This document shows, piece by piece, positions 1 through 9,516 of a stretch of DNA of 64,000 nt. How positions within the stretch are numbered: position 1 is the first letter of the stretch; every line of letters begins with the position of its first letter. The stretch is from Vibrio porteresiae DSM 19223 (lineage in GTDB: Bacteria > Pseudomonadota > Gammaproteobacteria > Enterobacterales > Vibrionaceae): positions 1,178,001 to 1,242,000 of the forward strand of contig NZ_AP024896.1 of the NCBI RefSeq assembly GCF_024347055.1. Reading direction: 5' to 3'. Both the position numbers and the translations under genes were made by a program. The notes under the pieces are model-generated. The model had not been told where the DNA came from. It saw nothing but the letters and a program-made list of their open reading frames with translations, and made no database searches.

Positions 1-49
1 CGATGCATCCTTTTTTGTTTCTGGATACTTACCCCAGTCAGCTTCGCAT

Positions 50-961
50 CTAAGCGGCTTTCTGCTCTGTGACTACTGTCTGCGGTTTATCACGAGTCAC
101 CCACCAGCAGATGAGCGAACCTAAACTGACCATTGCCACACCTTGCCAGAATGACCAACTGAGCAAAATACCCAAGATCACCGAGGAAAAAAGCGTCGCA
201 AACACTGGAGTAAAATAGGACAAGGTAGCGAGTAGCATCATGTTGCCGCGCAAAATGGCCAGATTCCACAAACCATAGCCCCCGGCCATCACCAATCCCG
301 AACAGATCAGATACCCAACACTTGATAGTGAAAACTTAAGCGCAGGTTCATCGCTCAATCCATACTGCACCCATAAGGTAATGGCTGTCATAATAAAAAA
401 CAGCGTAATACCGTTCTCACCATTGGACCATCGCTGAGTCAAAGTACAATAAAGCGCCCAGATGATCGCACCACAAAACGCTAATGCGTAAGTGAGAGGA
501 TTACTCGCCACATGCATAGAGAGCACACTGAGCGACCACGACTCACCATTGAATAAACACCAAACCACACCAGAAAATGCCAGTAATACGCCGACAAAAA
601 GCAATAAACTGGTTCTTTTACCTTGGACCACAACGGTCAGTAATACGGTCAATGCTGGCCAGAGATAATTCACTACCGCCATTTCCATGGCCTGATGGCG
701 AGAATGAGAGAAACCAACCGCTAAAGAGATACAAATCTCATAGGCAGCAAAGAGCACTCCACCAACCAATAAATAGCGCCATGATTGACTACCAAGACGT
801 GGCAACCCGATGACTAACCAAAGAAACAGGGCGCTAACAGAATAGATCATTGCGGAACCGCCAATCGGCGACAAAAGTTCAGTGACACTACGGGTAAGTC
901 CAACGGAGCACGCCCAAAGCATAATGGCGGCGATGCCAAACCAAGTATATTTATGTTGCAA
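50..961 (-). CDS. yddG: YddG-like aromatic amino acid exporter (EamA/DMT family)
   Basis: Predicted inner-membrane exporter of the drug/metabolite transporter superfamily. In enterobacteria YddG exports aromatic amino acids. The 303-residue protein is almost entirely hydrophobic, with about ten membrane helices in two EamA repeats (roughly residues 5-130 and 150-290). Its N-terminal pattern GIAAIMLWACSVGLTR fits YddG, as do the GGSAMIYS stretch and the total length. The start is a TTG at 959-961; no better ATG exists in frame and the next Met falls inside helix 1, so TTG is likely although the ribosome site is weak (GGGC about 6 nt upstream). The gene stands alone. The exact substrate is inferred from family membership. 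Confidence 0.85.
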   Translation of the reverse strand: MQHKYTWFGIAAIMLWACSVGLTRSVTELLSPIGGSAMIYSVSALFLWLVIGLPRLGSQSWRYLLVGGVLFAAYEICISLAVGFSHSRHQAMEMAVVNYLWPALTVLLTVVVQGKRTSLLLFVGVLLAFSGVVWCLFNGESWSLSVLSMHVASNPLTYALAFCGAIIWALYCTLTQRWSNGENGITLFFIMTAITLWVQYGLSDEPALKFSLSSVGYLICSGLVMAGGYGLWNLAILRGNMMLLATLSYFTPVFATLFSSVILGILLSWSFWQGVAMVSLGSLICWWVTRDKPQTVVTEQKAA

Positions 962-1036
962 ATCAGTGCCCTACTTTTAGATCATCGGAAAGGGTCCCTA
1001 CTCTAAACCAATTCTCAATAAGAAAGAAGTCACCGC

Positions 1037-1594
1037 TTATTTAAGTTCACGCAATGATTTTATAAAGCGCGCTGGCGTACCGGCATATAAACAATCACTT
1101 GGTACATCACCAGTCACAACAGAATTGGCGGCAATCACAGACCGAGCCCCAATGGTTACACCTTGAGTAATCACCACACTGCCACCAATCCAAACATCAT
1201 CTTCAATCGTAATCGGCTGACACACCACTTCCCAATGTTTTCGTTGACGATAATCCAATGAGTGAGTCGGTGTATAAAACTGACAGTTAGGCCCAACAAG
1301 GACATGATCACCAATAGTGATCGGTGCGCCATCGAGCATGGTGACGTTCATATTGAGGAACGTGTGATCACCAATCGAGATCGTTTGACCAAACTCGCAA
1401 TAGAAAGGCGGTTGCACCATACTCCCCTCGCCGATGTGACGAAACAAACGTTGCTGCAATGCGTACCGCTGTTCGGTATTGATCGATTGGTTAATCTCCA
1501 ACTTCAACGCTGCGGTATCCGTGCGCAGTTTTTCAATCTCCAAAGATGAACCATCAAACTCTTCGCCACGCAACATTTTTTCCAATTCGCTCAT
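1037..1594 (-). CDS. Sugar O-acetyltransferase (Maa/NodL-type, left-handed beta-helix)
   Basis: Acetyl-CoA-dependent O-acetyltransferase of the maltose/galactoside acetyltransferase group; cytoplasmic. The start SELEKMLRGEEF matches the Maa N-terminal cap. Hexapeptide repeats follow from about residue 60 (ISIGDHTFLNMN, ITIGDHVLVGPN, ITIEDDVWIGGS, VTIGARSVIAANS), with the catalytic-histidine motif THSLD and the C-terminal GTPARFIK. An upstream ATG would add 12 residues, but the ATG at 1592-1594 has an AGG seven bases before it and gives the family-typical 185 residues. The physiological acceptor sugar cannot be told from sequence. Confidence 0.85.
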   Translation of the reverse strand: MSELEKMLRGEEFDGSSLEIEKLRTDTAALKLEINQSINTEQRYALQQRLFRHIGEGSMVQPPFYCEFGQTISIGDHTFLNMNVTMLDGAPITIGDHVLVGPNCQFYTPTHSLDYRQRKHWEVVCQPITIEDDVWIGGSVVITQGVTIGARSVIAANSVVTGDVPSDCLYAGTPARFIKSLRELK

Positions 1595-1785
1595 TACATC
1601 ACCTACTCTCTCATATCTATCGAGTAGCAAGGCTAATGAGTTTTTAGTCAGGAAAAAGTGGGCTGATTCACGCTTATTCGCATCGCGATCCTAGAACTGG
1701 AAGCAATCACTCAACTGAACTTAGCAAGACGAAAACACCATCAATAAAAGCAATTGAATGCATATGAATTAAGAATAGTAGCCAT

Positions 1786-1817
1786 AAAAAAACCGAGCTA
1801 ACAAGCTCGGTTTTTTT
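1786..1817. terminator. Bidirectional intrinsic terminator
   Basis: Perfect stem with A-run on one side and T-run on the other (AACCGAGCT, loop AACA, AGCTCGGTT then seven T in all). It lies just downstream of the minus-strand OsmC gene and would work on either strand. Confidence 0.9.
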
Positions 1818-1835
1818 ATTTATATGTGCATGCTA

Positions 1836-2237
1836 TTAAGCGAGGATTTCCCAGCTGTGGGTCATCTCAACACCTTTGCCCAGCATTAAGCACACTGAAC
1901 AATATTTTTCTAGAGAGTCTGCGGTAACTTTCGCGACAACGTCTTTATCAAGATTGTCACCAGCCACTTCAAAGTGAATGTTGATTTTAGTAAACAGACG
2001 AGGTGCAGTTTCACGACGCTCAGCGGTAATACGAGCATTACATGAGGTCACTTTCTGATTCGCACTTTTCAAGCCATCTACAACGTCAACTGAGCTACAA
2101 CCGCCCGCTGCCATCATCACCATTTCCATAGGGCTAGGAGCCGTTGCACCGCCACTACCATCCATTACGATAGAATGACCTGAATTTGATTGGCCAAGGA
2201 ATTTAAATCCCTCAACCCATTTGACTTGAGCTTCCAT
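1836..2237 (-). CDS. OsmC/Ohr-family protein (YhfA-like)
   Basis: Small cytoplasmic protein of the OsmC/Ohr superfamily, whose studied members reduce organic hydroperoxides with two cysteines. The 133-residue sequence carries AAGGCSSVDVV (Cys at about 47) and EKYCSVCLMLGKG (Cys pair at about 113-116), the usual positions. Length and motifs fit the YhfA subgroup, whose physiological role is poorly defined. The ATG has AGAG seven bases upstream. It is followed by a strong terminator. Confidence 0.88.
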   Translation of the reverse strand: MEAQVKWVEGFKFLGQSNSGHSIVMDGSGGATAPSPMEMVMMAAGGCSSVDVVDGLKSANQKVTSCNARITAERRETAPRLFTKINIHFEVAGDNLDKDVVAKVTADSLEKYCSVCLMLGKGVEMTHSWEILA

Positions 2238-2266
2238 TATTTAACTCTCTGATAAGTGAGAAAACA

Positions 2267-2878
2267 TCATAATACCAACATTAACGAGTGGAAGGCTACT
2301 CGAACCAGTAGATAACCAATCCAAATCGCAATTGCACTCATTGCTGCGCCAGCCAGTATACACACGCCATCTTTTTCAATAATGCCAAGTGATAAACAAA
2401 TCACGGCAAAGTTTGGGGCGAAGTTTACAAAAGGCAAAGGCAGAACCGCTACCACCGCTAACACACAGATTAAGCCGCCAATGACTCGGCGTACCATCGA
2501 GCTGCAAAGGGGTTCCCAGCGGGGTTTGACGTATTTTTCCAAACGTTGCAACCAAGGCTGTAACTCTTCAATAAAGTGCAACGTTTTTTGTTGATCAAGA
2601 TGACGTTTGCGAGCAAATGCAGGTAAACGAGGAGCGGTGAAACCTAACGCCATCTGCAGACCTAACCAGAAAATAGCGAATCCGGCCAAAAATGAGATGC
2701 CAGGAATCAAGCCAATTAGACTCAACAGAATCAGAAGTGCGCCATAAGAGCGGCGTTTTAAAAGCTCAAGTAGGGAGCCAATAGAAATTTCGGATTCTGG
2801 AAACTCTTTAAGAATCCGAATCAGAAAGTAAGACGTTTTTTCCACATAACCACCGATAGGATGAAAGGGGTCTGTCAC
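2267..2878 (-). CDS. exoD: ExoD-like membrane protein
   Basis: Membrane protein of the exopolysaccharide-synthesis ExoD family (203 residues). Rhizobial ExoD affects exopolysaccharide production, but the biochemical role is unknown. Visible are a soluble N-terminal segment (ISIGSLLELLKRRSYGALL), then membrane segments at about 45-85 (LLILLSLIGLIPG), 130-155 and 160-200. The pattern SYGALLILL...IPG...FW is typical. It ends 29 bp before the OsmC start and may be co-transcribed with it. Confidence 0.8.
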   Translation of the reverse strand: MTDPFHPIGGYVEKTSYFLIRILKEFPESEISIGSLLELLKRRSYGALLILLSLIGLIPGISFLAGFAIFWLGLQMALGFTAPRLPAFARKRHLDQQKTLHFIEELQPWLQRLEKYVKPRWEPLCSSMVRRVIGGLICVLAVVAVLPLPFVNFAPNFAVICLSLGIIEKDGVCILAGAAMSAIAIWIGYLLVRVAFHSLMLVL

Positions 2879-3002
2879 AGACGACAGCAGACAGATAGCA
2901 GCACATTAACAAGAGTCAGGAGTACTAGCAACAGCTGTTCAAATATTCTCGTAACAGCGTGTAACGATGGAGTATCAAAGAGCATAGTTAGAAAACCATA
3001 AG

Positions 3003-3033
3003 AAAAACCCCACCAAGCTGACACTTGGTGGGG
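3003..3033 (-). terminator. Terminator of the CsrB-type RNA
   Basis: On the minus strand a perfect 10-bp stem (CCCCACCAAG / CTTGGTGGGG) with a 6-nt loop is followed by TTTTT. It marks the 3' end of the small RNA. Confidence 0.93.
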
Positions 3034-3358
3034 GTAGTTCTCACTTGCAGCAATCCCGCTACGAAAGGTGCTCCCTGCATCCAATCCCTGATAGTTTGCT
3101 GATTCCTTCAGCGCAATCCATTTCGTCGCCATCCTAGCGGTGTCCATGTCTCTGCCATCCTAGCAGACGCGCCTTTTGTCCATAAAAGTCCACAATCTCA
3201 AAAAGTGCTAACCATCCTGGCTAAACGTGTTCGACTGTGTATTCGCTTTCCTTGCCGACCTTTCATCCTGAAATGCCGTATCTTCTTCCTGAAGATGACC
3301 AATCCTTGGGTCTTTCCTGTTCCGTATCAGCGTCCTGCCGATGGATAGAGAATACCCC
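3003..3358 (-). ncRNA. csrB: CsrB-type small RNA (CsrA/RsmA-sequestering)
   Basis: No convincing protein is encoded here. Read on the minus strand, the stretch contains about 18 GGA motifs in roughly 350 nt, many as CAGGATG, TAGGATGG, CAGGAAG or AAGGAAAG, often at predicted hairpin loops. This is the hallmark of CsrB/CsrC/CsrD RNAs, which titrate the translational regulator CsrA. It ends in a strong intrinsic terminator. A -10-like CATAAT lies at 3365-3370 and a VarA/UvrY-type box at 3502-3519, the known arrangement for activation by the BarA/UvrY (VarS/VarA) system. The 5' end is inferred from the -10 and may be off by several bases. Which of the Vibrio paralogues (csrB, C or D) it is cannot be decided. 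Confidence 0.88.
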
Positions 3359-3501
3359 ATTAGTATTATGACACAAGCCTGACATACAAAAAGTTGGTTG
3401 CACTAATACAATGCAATGACTATTTACCATATAAAAACAACAAGTTAATATTTTTCACCAGCACTTTTCACCCGAAAAATAAATCAATTTCTTACGCTTC
3501 T

Positions 3502-3519
3502 TGTAAGAGATCTCGCACA
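3502..3519. promoter_or_regulatory. VarA/UvrY (GacA-type) binding box
   Basis: The 18-bp sequence TGTAAGAGATCTCGCACA matches the GacA/UvrY consensus TGTAAG-N6-CTTACA in the left half and centre (AGAGATCTC), with two mismatches in the right half. It lies about 150 bp upstream of the inferred small-RNA start, similar to the distant UvrY sites of enterobacterial csrB. Confidence 0.75.
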
Positions 3520-3846
3520 AGAACAATAGACAAATGTCCATTTTTCACCAATTTAGTGCAAGCTCGTGCTAGGTTTGTGCATAAATTGTCAACAATTGTG
3601 CCCTTTAGGGCGCTTGAGATCATAAAAGTGCTGGTTTTCGTGCGCTAAGGTAAGGTATATAAAGAGTAATTTCTCAAAAAATGGCGTAACGCTGCTTTAT
3701 GAGATGAACAATACTGGTCTAGCGTAGCCATTAAACAACACCTACGCTTCACTAAGAGTAGTAATGACAGAAACCGCTTTGGTTGGTGATGTCGTGCAAA
3801 ATTGCTTACCTGCAATTTTCAATGACATGAGTTAAGGAACCGCAAT
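3520..3846. other. Intergenic region upstream of the deaminase gene
   Basis: About 330 bp with no convincing gene. It must hold the plus-strand promoter of the deaminase gene, whose ribosome site AAGGAA is just upstream of its ATG. Nothing else was recognised. Confidence 0.5.
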
Positions 3847-4320
3847 ATGATTTCAAAATGGGCACAACGCTTTTACCAAATGGCAGAACTTGTCAGCTCC
3901 TGGAGTAAAGATCCATCGACACAGGTCGGGGCTGTCATCGTCAAACAAAACCGCATCGTTTCCGTTGGCTTTAACGGATACCCACACGGTATTTCCGATA
4001 GCGCCAATACCGACGATCGTGACATGAAATACCTCAAGACCTTACATGCAGAAGAGAACGCAATACTGTTTGCTAAACGCGACTTAGATGGCTGTGAAAT
4101 CTACGTCACTCACTTTCCTTGCCCAAACTGCGCCGCCAAAATCATTCAAACTGGCATCGCAGCAGTGCATTGCCCTGAGCAAAATGAAGAGTTTCTATCT
4201 CGCTGGGGTGACAAAATCAAAGTAAGCCAAGAGATGTTTTTGCAAGCGGGCGTTAAGGTAAATTGGTTACCGCCATCTGAACTTGTCTCTTTCTCTAATG
4301 TTCCTTCTGTCGGAGAGTAA
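3847..4320 (+). CDS. dCMP/cytidine deaminase family protein
   Basis: Zinc-dependent deaminase of the deoxycytidylate deaminase type, which converts dCMP to dUMP for dTMP synthesis. The 157-residue protein has DPSTQVGAVIV and GFNGYPHGI near the N-terminus, then the catalytic zinc motif HAEENAI (His and Glu) and PCPNCA (two Cys ligands), all intact. AAGGAA lies eight bases upstream of the ATG. It follows the CsrB-type RNA divergently and appears monocistronic. Substrate is inferred from the dCMP-deaminase-like N-terminal motif. Confidence 0.88.
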   Translation: MISKWAQRFYQMAELVSSWSKDPSTQVGAVIVKQNRIVSVGFNGYPHGISDSANTDDRDMKYLKTLHAEENAILFAKRDLDGCEIYVTHFPCPNCAAKIIQTGIAAVHCPEQNEEFLSRWGDKIKVSQEMFLQAGVKVNWLPPSELVSFSNVPSVGE

Positions 4321-4470
4321 TGTCTTATATGTGAGAACCTGTGAAAAATAATTCAATTATGCCGAGTTATTAGTCAACAAGGACTCTTTTTTTACAGGCA
4401 ATCCGTCTAGACTGTCGGCTGTGTAAGAGGCGTGCCGTTTACGCCTCCTTTTATTCAGTCAGGATGTGAC

Positions 4471-6291
4471 ATGTCTTTGTTTGCCCAGCAGCGCAATTCT
4501 ATTGTGAAGAAAGCGGTTTTTCCCGCCTTGTATGTTCTGGGCCTTGTCTTGGTTGCACAAACCTTATTTGTTGATCACCTTAGTTTGGGTCATCACCAAT
4601 TGGCTTATGTGAGCCTAACCTTTGCCCTCTTTATGATTTTGGGTGGCTTAACCACTCAAGAGCGACTACGTCAATTATGTGCCCTGCTCTCACTGGCTGT
4701 TTTACTGACTAGCCTACTGTTCTACCCTAAGCAGCATTTACCCATCTCTGACACCTATTTTTTGATTCCGCTTGGCTTTCTGCTGTTAATGCGGGGTTTC
4801 GTTTGGCCCGTGGTCAGTTCTTTAGTGGTTTTGGCCATCTGCTTTCCTCATAACTTGGAATTTTATCCACGATCATTTTGGGAAGGTGCATTAGAGCTGA
4901 TTATCATCACCTCCTTTGCCACGTTAAGCATCTCCTATCGCCATCGCTTGCACGCCCAAGTGCTTAAATTTCGCCAAGAAAGCATCACTGATTTTCTCAC
5001 CGGCGTTGGTAATCGCAAGGCTTTCACTGAACTGCTAGAAGGTATCAATGACAGACGTGATGAAAGTGGCGATTACGCGCTTCTGGTGCTGGATATTGAT
5101 AACTTTAAGCGCCTCAATGATAGCCTAGGACATCAAGCTGGCGATCAATTGCTGACCAAACTGACAGACCGCCTACAACAATTCCCGTTCGCTCACCAAA
5201 TGTGCTCAAGCCAAGTCTATCGCTTAAGTGGTGATGAATTTGCTTTGGTTATCGGCGCAGACTATCTTGATCGCACTTTAGTCATGCCGCTGGTTGAAGA
5301 GCTGGTGAAACATTGCCAACAAGAATATCGCGTGGCGAACAGCAGCTACTTTACCACCATCAGTATTGGTATCGCCTTATTAAGCGATGCTGGAAACCAA
5401 GTCGAACTTTGGTACCGAAATGCCGAAATCGCTATGTTTCGCGCCAAGCTAAAAGGTAAAAACCGCATTCAATGGTACGATCAACTGCTCAATGCAGAGA
5501 TGATTCGCCACCATAAGATTGAGCAAGAGCTGGCCTTTGTGCTCAACAAAAAACAGTTATCGCTTTATTACCAACCCAAAGTGGATATCCAAACCAATTG
5601 CATTGAACATGCGGAAGCGTTAATCCGTTGGTTCCATCCTCAACTGGGCATGATTACCCCCGCTGAATTTGTGAATGTGGCAGAGAAAAGCCAGCAGATC
5701 ATCCCAATTGGCCGTTGGGTGGTTTACACTGCTTGTAAACAAGCCAAAGCGTGGTTTGATGAAGGCCGCCAAGTCTGTATCGCGGTGAATGTGTCTACCA
5801 TTCAGTTTCTTTATGATGACGTTATTGAGTTGGTAGCAAACGCATTAAAAGCCTATCAGTTACCACCGCACCTATTGCAAATTGAAATCACCGAAACCAC
5901 CTTAATGACAGAGCTGTCACGGGTCACTCAGACTTGCCAGAAATTACGTGACATGGGAGTACAGATAGCCATCGACGATTTTGGCACCGCCTACTCTTCG
6001 TTGAACTATTTAAAACAACTGCCTATCGACATGATTAAAATCGATAAGTCTTTTGTCGATGAATGTGTACACAATAAAGACAGCCATATGATCTTGCGCA
6101 CCATCATTCAATTAGGACACAACTTGGGTAAGAAAGTGATCGCAGAAGGAGTGAATTCTGAAGCTCAGTTAGCGCTGCTGCACCAAGAAGAGTGCGATTT
6201 GTATCAGGGCTATCTCTGCTCACAACCCTTACCCGCAAACGCCTTTTATCAATTGGTACATCAATACCCTTTAGGAAACAGCTTCGCCTAA
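4471..6291 (+). CDS. Membrane GGDEF-EAL protein (c-di-GMP turnover)
   Basis: Inner-membrane protein with about six N-terminal helices (residues about 15-155), a GGDEF domain (about 170-335) and an EAL domain (about 345-600). The cyclase signature reads SGDEF (in YRLSGDEFALV), a variant found in some active cyclases. The phosphodiesterase motifs look intact: EALIRW, the asparagine in VNVS, the IDDFGTAYSSL loop and KIDKSFV. It could make or degrade c-di-GMP. The chosen ATG (4471) has AGGA six bases upstream; a longer in-frame version adds 13 unlikely residues. It converges with the hybrid kinase gene, 55 bp away. Confidence 0.9.
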   Translation: MSLFAQQRNSIVKKAVFPALYVLGLVLVAQTLFVDHLSLGHHQLAYVSLTFALFMILGGLTTQERLRQLCALLSLAVLLTSLLFYPKQHLPISDTYFLIPLGFLLLMRGFVWPVVSSLVVLAICFPHNLEFYPRSFWEGALELIIITSFATLSISYRHRLHAQVLKFRQESITDFLTGVGNRKAFTELLEGINDRRDESGDYALLVLDIDNFKRLNDSLGHQAGDQLLTKLTDRLQQFPFAHQMCSSQVYRLSGDEFALVIGADYLDRTLVMPLVEELVKHCQQEYRVANSSYFTTISIGIALLSDAGNQVELWYRNAEIAMFRAKLKGKNRIQWYDQLLNAEMIRHHKIEQELAFVLNKKQLSLYYQPKVDIQTNCIEHAEALIRWFHPQLGMITPAEFVNVAEKSQQIIPIGRWVVYTACKQAKAWFDEGRQVCIAVNVSTIQFLYDDVIELVANALKAYQLPPHLLQIEITETTLMTELSRVTQTCQKLRDMGVQIAIDDFGTAYSSLNYLKQLPIDMIKIDKSFVDECVHNKDSHMILRTIIQLGHNLGKKVIAEGVNSEAQLALLHQEECDLYQGYLCSQPLPANAFYQLVHQYPLGNSFA

Positions 6292-6345
6292 CGCTTTTGC
6301 TTAAATGATGGTTGTTGAGATTGGGGCAATGAGTGAGCGTAGCGA

Positions 6346-9036
6346 CTAACTTTTTTCAAAGACATTGAGCTCATTGAGCACGTCGAACAATTGTTGTGAC
6401 TTATAGGGCTTAGGCAAATAAGCGTCCATTCCTGCTTCAAAGCAGTTAGCAATATCCTCATCAAGAACACTCGCGGTTAAAGCGATAATAGGCAGACGAC
6501 GGTATTTGCCAACCTCTTCCCACTGACGAATTTTGCGCGTGGCGGTCAGTCCATCCATCACCGGCATCATGCAATCCATCAACACCGCACAGAACACACC
6601 GCCTTGAGTCACGATGTCCACGGCTTCTTGGCCGTTACTCACAATCACATAATCCAGCCCCGCTTTTTCCAGAAAGAAACTCGCAATTTTCTGGTTCATC
6701 AAGTTATCTTCAACAATCAAAATCCGATTGAGGTGGCCGGGCTTAATACTCCCTTCGGCACTGTTTAATGTACCAAGCGCTGAAGTGGTATCACTGTGCG
6801 GATGCAGTGCTCGTAGAGCTCGTTCGAAACGTTGCCCCATTAGCGGCAAGGTCACTTGACTGTGGAAAGCGGTTGATAGTTCCTTATTCACAAAAAGGTG
6901 ATGCTGTAACACGATTCGCTGTGCATCCGGGAAAGTGCGCACCAGCACTTCATTATCTGTGCGAATGCTACGGGTAAGATTTTGGCAATAAAGAACATAC
7001 ATGATGTCTTTGGGCAGTTCCGGCAATTGCTCAACACTGTTGGCTTGATAGAGCCTTAATCCTAGACGCTGGCATTCACGCGCCACCAAGGTTCGATAAT
7101 TAGAGCTATTATGAATCAACAAAGCGCTACCCGTTAAAGGGGCAAACATCGGGTAAGGCTGACTGTGCTGCAAATCAACTGGAACAGAAAATTCAAAGGT
7201 ACTGCCCTTACCCACTTCCGATGTGACATGAATGTCACCATCCATCAGGTCGAGCAGTTGCTTGCAGATCGCCAGCCCTAAACCTGTTCCACCATAACGA
7301 CGTGTGATAGAGCCATCTTCTTGAGTGAACGGCTCAAAAATCGTGTTCAGTTTCGTGTTATCAATCCCTTTGCCTGTGTCACTCACGCTCACATGCATCT
7401 TTGGCTGCGTTCCGCCAAAATAGGTCAACTTGGTCGAGACATAACCATCTTGAGTAAATTTCACCGCATTAGAGAGCAGGTTCATCAAAATTTGTTTAAC
7501 GCGAAACTCATCAGACACCACACACCTCGGCAGCGTCGGGTCAATATCCACATTCAGTTCAATATGCTGACTCACCGCTTTAGAATTGATCATATTGACC
7601 GAGTCAAATATCAGCTCTGACATATTAAATGCATGATAAGAGAGCGATAAATTACCCGATTCGATTTTGGAGAGATCGAGGATATCGTTAATCAGAACCA
7701 GTAATGAGTGGGATGAGCTGTCAATATCGAGCAGTATTTCCCGTTGGCTGGTATTGAGTGAGGTTGCCGAAAAGATCTCAACCATACCGATAATCCCATT
7801 AAGTGGCGTGCGAATCTCATGGGACATATTGGCCAAAAAGGCACTTTTCGCTCGGTTTGCCGAGACAGCCACCTCTTTTGCTTCAACCATCTCTTGCTCA
7901 CGTTGCTTAAGTTCGGTAACGAACCGATTGAGATCCTTAGCAAAATCAGACAGCTCATCATTTCCTTCGACCGGAATGGGATCAACATCCTCATGACCGT
8001 CCCGAAGGCGCCGCATTGCATACAAAATCCGGTTAAGTTTGGCGGTAATTCGGGCAAAAATGCCGTAACCTAACACCATGATCAATACATTGAGCAACGC
8101 AGCAACACTCACGACCATCATGATTCTCTGTTGCAGATCGGCAACACGAGCGGTGGCAGAAGCGTATAGGCTCTCGCCAACATCGTGATACAACCCGTGC
8201 AATTTATTGTTATTGCCCAACCATGTTTGGTAATAGTGATTTAACTGACCATCCGTTGGCATTGCTCGCATAATCGAACTTGGCATGCTTTCACCGGGCA
8301 CACCTGTCGAGGTATTCAGTAATTTGAGCTCATCACCCCATGCAGGTGCCGCCCCCCAACCACGAATAGCCAAAAGTTGCGACCAAACATAATTTTTTCG
8401 CTCCGTCACCGTTTGATAGCGCTGTAACCAGCTCTCATATTGCTTCGCGTCGCTAGGCACACCACTGAGAAGCCAAGCTTGCTTATCACGTAGAAACAAA
8501 AACTGACCAAACATGACATGCCACTGTTGCATCCAATGGAGCGTAGGATCGACTTGGGCTTGGTTATCCAGGGGAGATAAGTCGTATTGAAACCGAGTTA
8601 ACAAACTCTGCACTAACGAGAAACCTTCCAGAGCATCCTCATACAAGCCACTGTGGTTGGCAAAAGTGGCAATTTGGGTCAGTTGCCGCAATCTGTTGAT
8701 GTCGTTGAAGGTCAATTGCACATCTCCCACTTGATTAAGCTGTGGTTCCATATGTGCAACTTGGTCTTCTAAGCGATAAAAAAGCTGGCCGATTTGGATG
8801 AGGTTATCGCTGAATTTTTCGTTATCAATCCGAGAATTAAGCAAATGGAAAATCTGTCCAGACACGTTAACCGTTAGCGTTAGCGCACGACTTTGCATCG
8901 CGGTCCATTGATAGACTGCTTGTTGGTGTTTTAAATCTCGATAATAGTTCACTGTTGCAGTGGTGATGACCACAACAGGTAAACAGCAGAGTAGGAATAA
9001 TCTCACCTTCACTGAAAAGCGTGATGCTCTAAGCAT
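6346..9036 (-). CDS. Hybrid sensor histidine kinase
   Basis: Membrane-bound two-component kinase of 896 residues. Order: transmembrane helix 1 (about 12-30), a long helical sensor region to about 310 with no recognised ligand domain, helix 2 (about 312-335), HAMP, a coiled linker (LKQREQEMVEAKE), HisKA with the phospho-acceptor SHEIRTPLNG, an ATPase domain (DTGKGI and GGTGLGLAI), a degenerate receiver-like linker, and a C-terminal receiver (LIVEDNLMNQK, phospho-acceptor in LMDCMMPVMDG, PKPY). There is no Hpt domain, so phosphotransfer to a separate partner is expected. No response regulator is adjacent; it sits between two c-di-GMP genes, so a role in that signalling is an inference. Confidence 0.9.
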   Translation of the reverse strand: MLRASRFSVKVRLFLLCCLPVVVITTATVNYYRDLKHQQAVYQWTAMQSRALTLTVNVSGQIFHLLNSRIDNEKFSDNLIQIGQLFYRLEDQVAHMEPQLNQVGDVQLTFNDINRLRQLTQIATFANHSGLYEDALEGFSLVQSLLTRFQYDLSPLDNQAQVDPTLHWMQQWHVMFGQFLFLRDKQAWLLSGVPSDAKQYESWLQRYQTVTERKNYVWSQLLAIRGWGAAPAWGDELKLLNTSTGVPGESMPSSIMRAMPTDGQLNHYYQTWLGNNNKLHGLYHDVGESLYASATARVADLQQRIMMVVSVAALLNVLIMVLGYGIFARITAKLNRILYAMRRLRDGHEDVDPIPVEGNDELSDFAKDLNRFVTELKQREQEMVEAKEVAVSANRAKSAFLANMSHEIRTPLNGIIGMVEIFSATSLNTSQREILLDIDSSSHSLLVLINDILDLSKIESGNLSLSYHAFNMSELIFDSVNMINSKAVSQHIELNVDIDPTLPRCVVSDEFRVKQILMNLLSNAVKFTQDGYVSTKLTYFGGTQPKMHVSVSDTGKGIDNTKLNTIFEPFTQEDGSITRRYGGTGLGLAICKQLLDLMDGDIHVTSEVGKGSTFEFSVPVDLQHSQPYPMFAPLTGSALLIHNSSNYRTLVARECQRLGLRLYQANSVEQLPELPKDIMYVLYCQNLTRSIRTDNEVLVRTFPDAQRIVLQHHLFVNKELSTAFHSQVTLPLMGQRFERALRALHPHSDTTSALGTLNSAEGSIKPGHLNRILIVEDNLMNQKIASFFLEKAGLDYVIVSNGQEAVDIVTQGGVFCAVLMDCMMPVMDGLTATRKIRQWEEVGKYRRLPIIALTASVLDEDIANCFEAGMDAYLPKPYKSQQLFDVLNELNVFEKS

Positions 9037-9516
9037 GGCAAAAATCCGTTCTTTGATTGACGTTAGTTGCTAACTCCCTAGGTAAAGAATAGACACTATT
9101 GGTTCGAATGAAATCACGAGAGCAAAGAAAGTCACACTTTTACCCCTTAATGCCTATTTGATCACGTCTCGACAAGGTCTCCACTAATGAGTTATTTCTT
9201 ATTTGGCACCTAGACAACTATTTTGATGGAATTAAGATGAGGAATATTCATGTTGGTATATTGAAAACATGACCAAGTTATAATTATTTTATTCCTATTT
9301 ATGCGCTCAATAATAAGCGGCTGTTCAATATTGGTGGCAGATTAAGCAAATGAACGTATTGTGTCATTTTAGGTGTTTGAGTGAATTGACTTATTACCTT
9401 TGATATATGAATATGGTCTAACAGGTAAACGTTTGCGAAGGATTGATGATGCTAACTTACGGACAGTTGAGACAATATTGCCATTGGCTCGTTATTTCTA
9501 CGCGCCACAAGCGATA
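9037..9516. other. Divergent intergenic region
   Basis: About 480 bp between the divergent kinase and CSS-EAL genes. It must hold both promoters. The last about 115 bp are open in the frame of the EAL gene from a TTG at 9400, but this extension has no convincing ribosome site and is treated as leader. No operator was recognised. Confidence 0.4.

Noticed and set aside
2875..3147. A 90-codon minus-strand frame overlapping the CsrB-type RNA
   Set aside because: It has no homology-like features and lies inside the GGA-rich RNA and its terminator; it is a chance frame.
3394..3648. An 84-codon plus-strand frame upstream of the deaminase gene
   Set aside because: No ribosome site, low-complexity composition, and it overlaps the VarA box and promoter region of the small RNA.
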